Below are positions 21,378 through 32,698 of a DNA stretch of 64,000 nucleotides, piece by piece. The notes under the pieces were generated by a model. That model made no database searches. It had not been told where the DNA came from and was given only the letters and a program-made list of their open reading frames with translations. Positions within the stretch are counted from its first letter, which is position 1, and every line of letters begins with the position of its first letter. The translations under genes and the position numbers were made by a program. The DNA lies in the NCBI GenBank assembly GCA_020205615.1, contig CM035151.1:43086977-43150976 (forward strand), given 5' to 3'. This stretch comes from Panax quinquefolius (lineage: Eukaryota > Streptophyta > Magnoliopsida > Apiales > Araliaceae).

Positions 21378-21602
21378 TGTAACAACCCCAAAATTCATAC
21401 AATTTAATTATCGACTTCGGTCGTTAATAATACATCTAACTTCTGATTTTACATTAGTATTCAGTGTTAAACTTAATAAAATGCGGAATAATTAAAACTT
21501 TTCTGTCATCTTACTTTAATTCCCTGAATCAAAACCTTTATCATTTACATATCTCTGAATCAAGTTTAACTTATGATTCGCTTCATCAGAGTTAATATAT
21601 AT
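21378..21602 (-). repeat. D 3' LTR, terminal part left of TK2
   Basis: TGTAACAACCCCAAAATTC through GAGTTAATATATAT. It is interrupted by TK2 with TATAT on both sides (21598-21602 and 29711-29715). The uninterrupted sequence is present in the other D LTR at 46122-46345. Confidence 0.93.
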
Positions 21603-22402
21603 TGCGACGCCCCCAAAATAGGTATACATCACCCTTCTGAGTTGCCAAATACATGGTACATAAACAAATACAACTTCAGTAATACAATTGTCGTGCAAAA
21701 TACGACAACACATATACTGTGAGTTTGAATAAGACTATTGTCTAATAGAGAGTATACAAACTCAAAAGGAGTCCTCATTACAATTATTGATACACTATTT
21801 TACAAAATAGTGAGGACTACTAATACAACTATCCTGAACCATCACTCCATACCCGGGCTAGTTCCTGCTATGTTCTCACCTCCTGAGAAGAAAAATGGAA
21901 CAAAAAGGAAAAGGGTGAGCTCAACTAGCCCAGTAAAGAATATTATTAAACAATAATTACTATAACAATTATTGAGTAGTGCCTTCTTACGTAAGAATCA
22001 ATAATTCAAAAATCTTGTGTAAAAGCAGGTGCCATCGCTGTGCAACCACGCCAGACATCAGTATTTTAACCACCGGTATTCCAACAAGTGTTAAGCAGAA
22101 TAACTTCGACGTTTATTTGTAAAAACTCAAATTTGTCATTTTCTTCATCCGAATAGTTTTATCCGTTATGGGCCCACTAATTGTTTCTTGGCAAATCGCA
22201 CAAATATTCTCCGATTGAAAGAATATTCCACGACCAAACAAATATTCCCCGACAACAATGAATATTTTATAACCACTTGCTTATTTTGCAAAATTTGCAC
22301 ATTTCACCCATAACCAAAGCATTATATCAAATTAACACCTTATTATTCACAATAATAATTAGAGGAAATTTGATTTTATTTATAATAAGTTGGGGTCTTA
22401 CA
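21603..22402 (-). repeat. TK2 3' LTR with large internal deletion
   Basis: Starts TGCGACGCCCCC (+ strand; C for the usual T at base 3) and ends GGGGTCTTACA. It is 800 bp against 2490 bp for the partner LTR. The junction near 21942-21950 joins AGAATATTAT to TAAACAATAATTAC, positions that lie about 1.7 kb apart in the partner (27564 and 29255). The lost part includes the TATA region. Confidence 0.93.
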
Positions 22403-22416
22403 ACCTCCCTCCTTAT
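22403..22416 (-). other. TK2 polypurine tract
   Basis: On the - strand ATAAGGAGGGAGGT precedes the 3' LTR directly. It is the expected plus-strand primer for reverse transcription. Confidence 0.85.
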
Positions 22417-22504
22417 GAAATTTCATCATCGAAATTGGACGTACATATACTGGTGTTTCAAAAGTCGAGGATACCTCGCTTTCATTTCGATTCCAACTCC
22501 TGTG

Positions 22505-22882
22505 TCACTTCTTGATAGCATGGTTTCTCCACAAAACCTTAACTTGTGGTATAACCTTCGTGCGTAGGACATGCTCTTTCCTATCCAAGATCTTAACATG
22601 TACCTCCTCGTATGTTAAATCTTCGGCTATCTCGTCTGGTTCTAACTCAATAATGTGGTTCGGGTCTTTCACATATTTACGAAGCATAGATATGTGAAAA
22701 ACATTATGAACACGAGACATGTTTGGAGGTAATGCAAGTCTATAGGCCACATTTCCTATTCGGTCAAGAATCTCAAATGGACCAACAAATCGTGGATTGA
22801 GCTTTCTTATCTTCCCAAATCTTGTAACTCCCTTCCATGGTGCAACACGTAACAATACATGATCCCCAATATTAAATTCCAC
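22505..22882 (-). CDS. TK2 integrase C-terminus with GPY/F module and chromodomain
   Basis: 125 open codons: FNIGDHVLLRVAPWKGVTRFG, then the GPY/F-type stretch LNPRFVGPFEILDRIGNVAY, RVHNVFHISMLRKYV, and a chromodomain start (VHVKILDRKEHVLRTKVIPQ, VKVLWRNHA). The chromodomain breaks at KK-stop where TK1 and TK5 continue EEMxWELESEMK, so its C-terminal helix is out of frame. In chromoviruses this domain directs integration towards marked chromatin. Confidence 0.88.
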   Translation of the reverse strand: MEFNIGDHVLLRVAPWKGVTRFGKIRKLNPRFVGPFEILDRIGNVAYRLALPPNMSRVHNVFHISMLRKYVKDPNHIIELEPDEIAEDLTYEEVHVKILDRKEHVLRTKVIPQVKVLWRNHAIKK

Positions 22883-22897
22883 GTCCTTGGGTGAAGA

Positions 22898-23880
22898 TCA
22901 AAGATAACTCTTTTGTCGATCATGTGCCGTTTGTATACGTTGTCGGATCATTTGGATCTTCTCTGTAGTCATTCGTACCAATTCTGGTCCTAGCAACGTT
23001 GCTTCTCCCACCTCATCCCAACATACTGGAGAGCGACACTTTCGTCCATACAATGCTTCAAATGGAGCCACACCTATACTTGCCTGATAACTGTTGTTGT
23101 AGGAGAATTCCACCAATGGTAGGTACTTATCCCAACTCCCTTTGAAATCTAGGACACATAGTCTTAATAGATCTTCAAGAGTTTGAATAGTCCTCTCTGA
23201 TTGTCCGCCCGTTTGAGGATGGTATGCCGAATCAGATAAATAAATCCGTCCCCATAGCTTTCATGAACTAACCCAAAATCGTGAAGTGAATCTTGGGTCA
23301 CGATCCGAAACTATGGATACTGGCATGCCATGCAATCTCACAATCTCATTCACGTACATACTAGCAAGACATTCAAGGGAATAAGTCTCCCGTATAGGCA
23401 AGAAATGGGCAAACTTGGTTAATCTATCAACAATAACCCAAATCGCATCTATGCCTTGAGAAACCTTGGGAAGATCCGTAACAAAATCCATAGTAATGTA
23501 TTCCCACTTCTATGTTGGAATCTCAAGTGGTTGCAGTGGACCGTTTGGTACTTGATGCTCCGCCTTTACACGTTGAAAAGTTAAACACCTCGAGATAAAC
23601 TCTGCGATCTCTCTTTTCTTATTGCTCCACCAAAATGTATGTCGAAGATCATGATACATTTTGGTACTCCCAAGATGGATTGCAAACGGTGTGTTGTGTG
23701 CCTCCATCATGATTCTATGCTTCAAGTCAGAATCATTAGGAACACAAAGTCTGGAGTTGACTCGAAATATTCCTTCTTCATCGATTCTTGCTTCTGGAAT
23801 AGCACCTTCTTGCACTTTCTAATTCATACGCATCAGCTTTATGTCCGTAGCTTGAGCAGCTTTAACTTTATCGATTAAAG
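22898..23880 (-). pseudogene. TK2 integrase zinc-binding and catalytic domains
   Basis: The HHCC region is open at 23510-23815 (EAHNTPFAIHLGSTKMYHD, then CLTFQRV, where the last metal-binding Cys of CLTCQRV is Phe). The core has the first Asp in TMDFVTDLP and the second in VSDRDPRF (23261-23491), then a frameshift; the third acidic residue lies in the [10 protein letters not shown] region (about 23170-23215). It resumes as [29 protein letters not shown] (22898-23116). All three catalytic acidic residues can be found, but not in one frame. Confidence 0.85.
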
Positions 23881-23926
23881 TCGGTTCTACTCGTATGCTT
23901 GATATCATCACGTGGGTACTTGGAGC

Positions 23927-24361
23927 CTATACCTCTATCTCCATCCTTTGCAAGTCATACAAAATGGACTTTTGTGTTAACAACATTGCACTCGTACCCG
24001 CATATGATCTTCTACTTAATGCGTCAGCTACCACGTTTGCTTTTCCAGGATGATATTGGATGGTATGGTCATAATCTTTTAACAGCTCGAGCCAACGTCG
24101 TTGCCGCATGTTGAGATCCTTTTGGGTGAAGAAATATTTGAGGCTTTTATGATCTGTATAGATCTCCACTTTCTCCCCATACAGGTAGTGTCTCTAGATC
24201 TTTAACGCGAAAACGACTGCTGCCAACTCCAAATCATGAGTAGGATAATTCCTCTCATATTCTTTGAGTTGTCGCGAGGCATAGGCTATGACTTTCCCAT
24301 GTTGCATGAGAACACATCCTAACCCTTTGCCTGAAGCATCGCTGTAGATAACAAATCCATC
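23927..24361 (-). pseudogene. TK2 RNase H domain
   Basis: Follows RT after a TAA inside TIPSGxDGF. Landmarks: [36 protein letters not shown], a stop in the ALKIWRHYL region (W to stop), [43 protein letters not shown]. Catalytic acidic residues are retained (YSDA, YTDHKS, VADALSR). Only the stops inactivate it. Confidence 0.85.
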
Positions 24362-25540
24362 TTAACCAGATGGTATTGTCAGAACAGGTGCCGAAATGAG
24401 TCTTCTCTTGAGTTCTTGAAAACTCTTCTCACAATCCTCGCTCCAACCGAATTTTATATCTTTACGAGTCAGCTGAGTTAACGAAGTAGCGATTCGAGAA
24501 AATTCTTCCACGAATCTCCAATAGTAACCAGCTAAGCCCCGAAAGCTACGTACTTCGGTCACCGACTTTGGTTGCTCCCAACTTTGTATGGCTTCAATCT
24601 TCGCCGGGTCGACAGATACTCCATGTTTTGACACCACGTGCCCAAGGAATGCTACTTCCTCAAGCCATAACTCACATTTCTTCAACTTGGCATACAACTT
24701 GTTATCACGAAGCCTTTGCAGTACCAGCTTCAAATGGTGCTCATGATCTTCACGGCTTTTTGAATAGATGAGGATGTCATCAATAAAGACAACAACGAAC
24801 TGATCCAAATATTCTTTAAACACACGATTCATCATATCCATGAAAGCAGTAGGAGCATTAGTCAATCCAAATGACATGACTAAGAATTCATAATGCTCGT
24901 ACCGAGTTCTGAAGGCAGTCTTTGGAATATCCTCAGTTTTAATCTTCAGTTGATGATATCCAGAACGAAGATCGATCTTTGAAAAGAATTGTGCTCCTTG
25001 CAACTGGTCGAACAAGTCATCTATGCGAGGTAGCGGATACCTATTCTTGATAGTGACATGGTTCAATTCTCGGTAGTCAATACAAAGTTGCATACTCCCA
25101 TCTTTCTTCTTTACGAATAACACAGGAGCACCCCAAGGAGATGTACTAGGACGAATGAAACTGATGTCCAACAACTCCTGTAGTTGGACCTTTAACTCCT
25201 GAAATTCAATAGGAGCCATTCGATATGGGGTTCTAGAAATGGGCTTTGTACCAGGTTCAAGGTCAATAAAGAACTCAACTTCATGTTCTGGGGGTAGACC
25301 ATGAATTTCTTTAGGAAATACGTCAAGAAATTCACTAACAATAAAAATATTATTCAAATATGATGTGTTTTTGTTCAAGTCCGTGACATGGGCTAAGAAA
25401 GCTTGACATCCATTTTTCAATAAACGAATAGCTTTATAGCTTGATATTACAGTGATTGACTTTGGTTGTTTTAATTCGCATAATAGGTTGGTTAGGAATA
25501 TGAAAACTAACAACCTTACGAAAATAATCAATTTTAGCAT
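24362..25540 (-). CDS. TK2 reverse transcriptase
   Basis: 392 open codons. The first 20 or so read through protease sequence out of frame; true pol sequence begins near [15 protein letters not shown]. Then [35 protein letters not shown], the finger/palm motifs [67 protein letters not shown], the active site [10 protein letters not shown], and the connection [18 protein letters not shown] and [14 protein letters not shown]. Both Asp of FIDD are present. The frame ends at the stop in TIPSG. It is part of a polyprotein, so there is no natural start here. Confidence 0.92.
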   Translation of the reverse strand: MLKLIIFVRLLVFIFLTNLLCELKQPKSITVISSYKAIRLLKNGCQAFLAHVTDLNKNTSYLNNIFIVSEFLDVFPKEIHGLPPEHEVEFFIDLEPGTKPISRTPYRMAPIEFQELKVQLQELLDISFIRPSTSPWGAPVLFVKKKDGSMQLCIDYRELNHVTIKNRYPLPRIDDLFDQLQGAQFFSKIDLRSGYHQLKIKTEDIPKTAFRTRYEHYEFLVMSFGLTNAPTAFMDMMNRVFKEYLDQFVVVFIDDILIYSKSREDHEHHLKLVLQRLRDNKLYAKLKKCELWLEEVAFLGHVVSKHGVSVDPAKIEAIQSWEQPKSVTEVRSFRGLAGYYWRFVEEFSRIATSLTQLTRKDIKFGWSEDCEKSFQELKRRLISAPVLTIPSG

Positions 25541-26117
25541 AATGCGTGGTTAACCAATCAATCCCTAAAATCACATCAAATGCAAGAATTTTCAACGAAA
25601 TAAGATCGGCAGGTAATGTGATGGTACCAAATTGAATCAAGTAAGATTTATAAATAGTAGATGTAATGAAAGTTTCTCCTAACGGAGTCTCAACAGATAA
25701 GTCAAGGTCTAACTTCTCCGAAATCAAGTTTAAACGTTGAGCACAAGCAGGAGAGATAAAAGAATGGGTAGAACCGGTATCTAGTAAGGTATAAACTTTG
25801 CAAGAGTTTATGATAAGCTTACCCGTTATCACCTCGTTCGGGTTCCTAGCGTTTTGGGCAGTCACGACAAACGCCCTTCTTGGAACCACCGACTTTAACT
25901 TATCAGGGATAGCCTTTGGAGTAACCATCCCCGTTGAACTTGGTTTCGCAACTAGACAATCTCTAGCTATATGACATTCCTTTCCACAGTTATAACACAC
26001 CTTGGATTGTTGTGGACATTTTGGGCTGATGTGTCCCTCTTTCCCGCATTTGTAACAAACGACCGGTGCTCGTTCTCCTCCCCTAAAAACAGTTGATGTT
26101 TGTGTTGACGTCTTCAT
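25434..26117 (-). CDS. TK2 gag zinc knuckles and aspartic protease
   Basis: 227 open codons. Two knuckles, [15 protein letters not shown] and [15 protein letters not shown], both keep CX2CX4HX4C (the second with Cys where Gly is usual before His). After a linker comes retropepsin: [19 protein letters not shown] with intact [38 protein letters not shown]. The frame runs past the protease end into a frameshifted overlap with the RT frame (25434-25540). Gag and protease share one frame, as in chromoviruses. Confidence 0.9.
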   Translation of the reverse strand: MKTSTQTSTVFRGGERAPVVCYKCGKEGHISPKCPQQSKVCYNCGKECHIARDCLVAKPSSTGMVTPKAIPDKLKSVVPRRAFVVTAQNARNPNEVITGKLIINSCKVYTLLDTGSTHSFISPACAQRLNLISEKLDLDLSVETPLGETFITSTIYKSYLIQFGTITLPADLISLKILAFDVILGIDWLTTHYAKIDYFRKVVSFHIPNQPIMRIKTTKVNHCNIKL

Positions 26118-27033
26118 GTTATCATTGTTGTACCTTCTCTTCTTGAAATCTCCTTCCGAATCGCTTCTTCTATTTTCACGGCCACGATTACCACCAGAGT
26201 GGTTACCGTTTTTATCCGAATGTTTTCCTCCCTGTTGGTTGTCATTGCTCTAATGACCGTTGCCACCGGTATGACCTTGGTTGTGGTCCCTCGGTTGAAC
26301 ATACCCATTATCTCGCTCTAATAATTGAGCCTTGTTTATAACATCTGAATATAAAGAAAATTTATGAGAGATAAGATATTGCCGAATCTCGGGTTTTAGA
26401 CCTCTCAGAAACATCCTTGTCATTCGTTCCTCATTCTCTACCAAATGAGGTGCAAACCTGGATAACTCAGTGAACTTCGCCTCATACTGGGACACCGTCA
26501 TGTTGTTTTGTTCTAGTCTGATAAACTCTACCTCCTTCATATGACGAATACTTTCAGGAAAGTACTTGTCATTGAATAGTTTCTGAAACGTTTCCCAAGA
26601 CACGTTGAGTGCGGCAGGCTGGGTACGTTTCACAGAATCCCACCAGTAGTCTGTCTCACCACGGAACATAAAGGTGGCGAATGGAACCTTCTGTTCCCAA
26701 GACATCGAATATCTTGGTAATTTGTTTGACCCACGTTTCCGCCTTTATCGGATCTGGCTTTCCAATAAATTATGATGGTCCCAACTCTTTGAACTGCTTG
26801 GTTGTGACAAGCCGCGCATTGCTATCATTTCCACCTGTATTTTGTGCACGAGTCTCCCTCATCTGATTTTGCATGAATTGCAAAAAGCTTTTAAACATCC
26901 CATCATTCATCATTTGTTCGGTAATGTTGTTTACAGGAGGAATATTGCCTTCCTGTTGCACGTTCCCCTGGGTGGTGATTAAAGGTGTCTCCGCGGTCTG
27001 ATTCATTTCATTGTTAGTATTTACAGCTACCAT
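26118..27033 (-). pseudogene. TK2 gag N-terminal and capsid region
   Basis: Likely start MVAVNTNNEMNQ (27033), with NIPPVNNITEQMMNDGMFKSFLQFMQNQ. It stops after KELGPS, where TK1 and TK5 have KELGPPEF. The capsid part is open at 26250-26705: VPFATFMFRGETDYWWDSVK, FNDKYFPESIRHMKEVEF, QNNMTVSQYEAKFTELSRFAPHLV, RMFLRGLKPEIRQYL, followed by a stop in an Asn/Gly/Arg-rich tail before the zinc knuckles. Gag packages element RNA in virus-like particles. Confidence 0.88.
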
Positions 27034-27206
27034 TCTCAAATACTGCCACAAAACAAGGGTTAATTAACATGTCACATATTATCCTTATACTCTGACCGAC
27101 CAAATAAATACCAAATAAACTTAGTCAGGTCATACTAGCGTAGGAATTTCCCATCTCTCCCCTCCTAGTTCTTGTCTGACATCTCAGCCAGGGATCATAT
27201 CCCTAA

Positions 27207-27218
27207 GCTTTGATACCA
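27207..27218 (-). other. TK2 primer-binding site
   Basis: On the - strand TGGTATCAAAGC, one change from the initiator tRNA-Met complement, two bases from the LTR end at 27221. Confidence 0.88.
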
Positions 27219-27220
27219 AC

Positions 27221-29710
27221 TGTGACGCCCCCAAAATAGGTATACATCACCCATTCTAAGTCGCCAAATACATGGTACATAAACAAATACAACTTCAGTA
27301 ATACAATTGTCGTGAAAAATACGACAACACATATACTATGAGTTTGAATACAACTATTGTCTAATAGAGAGTATACAAACTCAAAAGGAGTCCTCATTAC
27401 AATTATTGATACACTATTTTACAAAATAGTGAGGACTACTAATACAACTATCCTGAACCATCACTCCATACCCCGGCTAGTTCCTGCTATGTTCTCACCT
27501 CCTGAGAAGAAAAATGGAACAAAAAAGAAAAGGGTGAGCTCAACTAGCCCAGTAAAGAATATTATGACTAAGATAATATACAACAATTTATCATTAGTCT
27601 TCAACAGGAAAAATCTGATAAAATATAATAGACAACAAGTTTTAGATCAACAACTGCAGCGGAAACAACAATCCATTAGAAGAGTCAAGTAGAGAAAGAA
27701 TTCCACTATCTTCTAAGATTTAAAAGTCCATCATCAATATTTTATCCCTGTAACATCAATTAATATACATCTTGAATCAAATATTCATCTTTGCACTACA
27801 AGCCAAAGATATTCATTTATATCACCAGTTGGTCATGTTCATCTCAACACCTGTTCATCTTTGCACTATGGGCCAAAGATATTCATTAGGTAATCATTCA
27901 TCTTTGCACTACAGGCCAAATATATTCAATAATATCATCATTTAGGGTGAGGATGATGAAAATATCTTAAAGAAAACGAATCCAGTGAAACAAAAGGACA
28001 AATATTAGAGATTCGTATTACAGTTTATCCAAGATCAATAATACTCCATAATAACCAATTTTGAAGCAAAATTCAAGAATAAAGATCAAAACATGGATAC
28101 AATCAAAGATAGTAACCATAATAGACATCTTGGACAAAAAGAAGAAAATTTTATTTTTCGGTGAATAGTGTCGTATTTGTGAATAGTGTTGTATACGTGA
28201 ATAGTAACCCCGACACAAAAAGGTAGAAATTCCACAATAAAATCCATACCAATATTTCGATATAATGATATTGAAAGAATGACATCATTTAGGAAGAAAA
28301 TAACATCCCTTACCTCAAAATAACAGTACTTCTGATCGGAATATCGGTATAAGGCTGAAGGAAACTTGCACTGATAAATAGAAACTCACAAATTATCTAA
28401 ATACTCACAAAATACGCTCGATAATTTAGAGAGAGAAAGAGAGAAAGCTTATGTTTCTGGTGTGATTTTTAATTCTAACTTAGCCCTCTATTTATAGGAA
28501 AATATTAGCACGTCGAAGCAGACTTGGCCTGCTACCTGATGGCTTTACATGTTACTATTGCCACCCACCATATTTTAAATAAAATTCAGCACATTTCTTC
28601 ACCAACCACAAGTGGGTCCCACTCAATTCTTGAATTTTCCACCAAAATCATTTATAAACCTAATTTCTGAATCAGTCACCTCTTAAAATTCATAACAAAT
28701 TATAAGTTCATTTTTAACGGTTCAAAATTTGTGGACATATCCTCAACTTATATATGTATAACATATCCAAAAATCACAACGATCCAATGGTTAGACTAAA
28801 AATTATAACTCACGCAATATATCTCAAGAACAGTTATTTAATTTTTAATACCTCCATTTTGACAAAAGCACCTCAACATTAATTCCTTCAATTATATCCA
28901 CATAAAATAAATATATCCATCAATTATATCCACATAAAATAAATATTTACTTATCATATAAATCAATAATTAATTATTCACAAATAATATTACAGAATCA
29001 CAATTATGACAACCAGGCCGTTCCCAGGAAAGAGGGGGCTTTCCGATAAGGATTTCTCCTTACTGGCGCGCAATTAGGTGACCAAACCTCTTCTTGACAG
29101 AATTTCTAGACATTGCCAATAATGCTATCTCATAATATTATTCAAATAATATGAATTATTGATCCGATAATGGGAAATACTGTGTAGTGACAATTATTAA
29201 AACAACAATAATATAAAATATCAACGCAGCAATTATTGAACCAATAAAATAAAATATTGAACAGTAATTACTGTAACAATTATTGAGTAGTGCCTTCTTA
29301 CGTAAGAATTAATAATTCAAAAAATCTGCATGCAAAACCGTGGTGCTTCTTTGTGCAACCACAGCAGACATTCAGTATTTTAACCACCGGTATTCAACAA
29401 AGTGTTAATGGTAATAACTACGCCGATTTATTTATAAAACTCAAATTTATCATTTTCTTCATCCGACCGTTATCCATTATGGGGCCCACAAATGGCTACG
29501 CCGTCGTACAAATATTCCCCGACAGAAAGAATATTCCACGAGCAAACGAATATTCCCCGACAACAATGAATATTTTATAACAACTTGCTTATTTTGCAAA
29601 ATTTGCACATTCCACCCATAACCAAAGCATTATATCAAATTAACACCTTATTATTCACAATAATAATTAGAGGAAATTCGATTTTATTTATAATAAGTTG
29701 GGGTCTTACA
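27221..29710 (-). repeat. TK2 5' LTR, full length
   Basis: TGTGACGCCCCC to GGGGTCTTACA (+ strand), 2490 bp. It contains the conserved U3 block (29003-29110), the palindrome 29295-29308, CAATTATTG at 29230-29238 and 29277-29285, a TATA-like CTATTTATAGG near 28491, and CAAAGAT-type hairpin motifs (27790-27930). Confidence 0.95.
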
Positions 29711-31732
29711 TATATACTTACATATCAAATCGATATCCTTTATACATCGGACGGTTCAAACTTTAACTTTACAACTCAACATAAAATATACATACCTAAA
29801 ACATTGAGTACATCTCATGAACCTTAATCATGGTTTAAGAAATAACAACTTTAGCTAAAATAATAATCTTTGTGTATTACATCTGATTCATGTCTTTCAA
29901 GTACCACATAATGTTACCTTCAATCCTTTACCTGCAAAAATGGTTATTTGCAAGGTTGAGCTCGACATCCCAGTAAATCTAACAGTTTTCATGCATCACG
30001 TAGTACATAATAACATGCTCAACATATATCTCATAAACATTGGACTAACATAACATACATGTTGTAATTCATATAATAAGTATAAAGATTGAGTTCCTTA
30101 CTCAATCAGCATGCTTTACTCAATCAACGTAGTCATAAGTTGACTTTAACATTTCATACATTCAACATATATATAACACATCATGCTCTTTGCAATAAAG
30201 ATTTAAAACAACTAATCACCAAGTTCATATAGCAAATAGGAACCGAAAGACTTGCCTTGATTGTTGTTTACCAATAACAGTTTAACAGCTTACAGTTATA
30301 TGCACTTCACGTGCCCTTGATTTAGCAAAGTGTTAGAAACCCTTCTTGTTCTCTTAGCAATCTCTGCAATTCTCTCTTCTCACCAAGCTCTCCCTCTTTC
30401 TAAACCCTCAGTGTTTCTTCTTCTCTCCCAACTCTCTGCTCTTAGGCCTTAGGAGAGAAATAAGATGCGAAATAAAAAAATAACCTGATATGGCTTATTT
30501 CCCACGAACTCTATCAGTTAAAAAAAATTAAAAGATGTCAGTTACATAAACCAAAGGCCACAAGGCCTTGTTTGGCTACCACCTATTCCCCCAAACTAGA
30601 TTATTTTTATATTATTTTTATTATATAGTTTCATGTGTCACACCTTTAGTTAATTTAAATAACACATAATAATAGTAATTAATAATAATTATAATCTCAT
30701 TATAATTATACTTATAATTAATAAATAATTACATATATCTAATTTAATTAATAAATTAGATTTAAACATTACTTTATTTAATTTATTTATTCCTTTAATA
30801 TTAAACAATTCATTTTATTTAATTAATTAATCAAATTAAATCTTCAAAGAATAAAATTTGCCTTTGCTTTAATTTAATTATCATACACAGCGTAACTAAA
30901 TTATTATACCACAATTTCATAAATTATTTATTTTTCTCAATAAATAAATTATTTAAAATATTTATTTAATTCAATAAATATTTAAAATAATTACCAAATT
31001 CATTTAATTTCTTCAATAGTTAACTTAACTATTGAACCTCACTTTTCCAATATATGAATATATATTTCTCTTCACACCAGAAAATATATTTAAAAATATA
31101 TAGCATGTATATATATACACTCAAACTCAAAACATCTCATAATAAGAATTTTAATAATTCCTATTTTAATACTCCCTCCGTCCCAGGATAAAAGTCCTGG
31201 TGGATTTTTCACGCATATTAAGAAGATGAATAAAATGATAAATTTGCCCAAAATAATGTCATTAAATATGGAGAGAAAATTACAATAAGAAAAGTATGAG
31301 ATATTTAATGCTACGGGTATAATAGGAACATATGTGTAAAAGTTTGGTTATTAAAGTAAAATGGACATTTAACATGGGACTACCCAAAATAGTAATAAGG
31401 ACTTTTATCATGGGACGGAGGGAGTAACTTATAAAAATTCAAGTTGTTACATCTTTCCCTCCTTATAAGGATTCCGTCCTCGGAATCACCGAAACCCTAC
31501 CTTACTAAGGTTTTCACAAAATCTCTTTCACAATTATCGTTGAATAACTTCAACACGTTAACTTAGCAAAATGTTTTACATACAAATTTACTTCATTCAT
31601 TTCGTCAACAACTTTTAGGTTTTTATTACATAACCTTCAATTAAACACAGTCATATATCAAATATTATATATTCTTTAACCCATTCATTTCCTTTTCTAA
31701 GGATCATTATCATAAACACTCGGGATATTACA
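29711..31732 (-). repeat. D 3' LTR, main part (contains a MITE)
   Basis: Continues the D LTR after TK2 and aligns with 46341-48106 with about two or three differences per 100 bp by eye. It ends GATATTACA at 31732. The 253-bp MITE at 31172 is the only large difference from the partner. Confidence 0.93.
31172..31424. mobile_element. Stowaway-like MITE
   Basis: Terminal inverted repeats CTCCCTCCGTCCCAGGATAA at the left and, in reverse complement at the right, CTCCCTCCGTCCCATGATAA (one mismatch, extending to AAAGTCC). The TA dinucleotide is present on both sides (31170-31171 and 31425-31426). The right D LTR shows the empty site with a single TA (CTATTTTAATAACTTAT, near 47790). It is 253 bp with no coding capacity. 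These traits fit Tc1/mariner-derived Stowaway elements. Confidence 0.95.
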
Positions 31733-32698
31733 TTCACCCATTCTTCTTAGAATTTTGTCCTCGAAATTTTATTAATCTTTATTCATTCAATCTATCAAAA
31801 TAGATTTTACGTTAATACTTTATTCATTCATTAGGTTCTACAACCAAATTCTTTCTCTAAGGATCTTTCTAAGATCATAATATTCCTCACCTCTTCCTCT
31901 TCTAAGAGTTTCACATTTCTCTTCTTTTCTGGAATTTCATTTCTTTCTTGAAATTATTAAGTTTTGCTTAATTTACTTATCCTTTCCACTTTCACCTTTC
32001 AGAATAATAAGAATCTTCCACAATTGCTCAATAATTGGGAAGCAGTATGAATACCAAGAATTTAAAAGATTCCAAATCATGCTGAGGGGTCACAAGACCG
32101 TGAACTCTTTTCTAGGTTTACTAGTGCTTCAACTCAATCCTTCACACTGCAAACCAGAGTGTTTATTAATCACAAAGACTGAAAACACCCTCCACACGTA
32201 CATTAGGTGGCCAGCCTATTGTACCACTACATTGGTCCGCAACGTAGTGTATTCTAACGACTATATGTGTTACGCTCGGAACCATTGTCCCTGAAAATAT
32301 GTCCCCTTATAGGGTTGTTCACCTCAGCTTTTTAACATCTGAATCCGCACCAAAACAATTTGGTTTGGCATAACTTCTCAAGAAACACTTGAATTTCATG
32401 AACATCTTTCAATAATCGTCTAACTTAATCAAAGAGCATAGACTTACAACCATTCGAACATCAATCGAAATATACATGACATATATATTTTTTCATATCT
32501 TAAAGAAACCTCAAAAATCCTTTTATGGCATCATGATTATGACGTTGTCATACTACATCTCACCATAGTGGGCTGATGATCATATGATCACATCCAACAT
32601 CAGGTTCCATTGCATTGATAACTTCATCGTTTATCATATCACCCGATACATATAATTAAAATATATTTTGAAAATTAAAAAATCATTTTTTTTATCTA
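31733..32698 (-). other. D internal region, 3' end: pol-tail string and LTR-like segment
   Basis: Next to the LTR the - strand reads TTTCGAGGACAAAATTC then a purine-rich tract ending GGGTGAA, equivalent to the end of a chromovirus pol plus polypurine tract. Further in (32047-32380) the sequence aligns with 1809-2062 of the G-type LTR, including the CCAAACC hairpin (32345-32368), GTGAACAACCCTATAAGGGG and GGTCTTGTGACCCCTCAG. No protein can be read. It is cut at 32698 by the solo Tekay-type LTR (ATCTA duplication, 32694-32698). Confidence 0.75.

Larger units (their letters stand above)
21603..29710 (-). mobile_element. TK2: Tekay-like chromovirus inside the D LTR
   Basis: An 8.1-kb element with a TATAT duplication. 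On the - strand: 5' LTR 27221-29710, primer site, gag, protease, RT, RNase H, integrase/chromodomain, polypurine tract, 3' LTR 21603-22402. The empty site is the matching stretch of the right D LTR. Gag-pol is broken by a few stops and frameshifts but otherwise well kept. The LTRs differ in length because the 3' LTR has lost about 1.7 kb. Confidence 0.95.

Noticed and set aside
30600..31100. AT-rich TTTATTTAATT tract as a possible replication origin or matrix attachment site
   Set aside because: It is ordinary sequence of the D LTR, repeated at 47230-47700; nothing beyond AT content supports a function.
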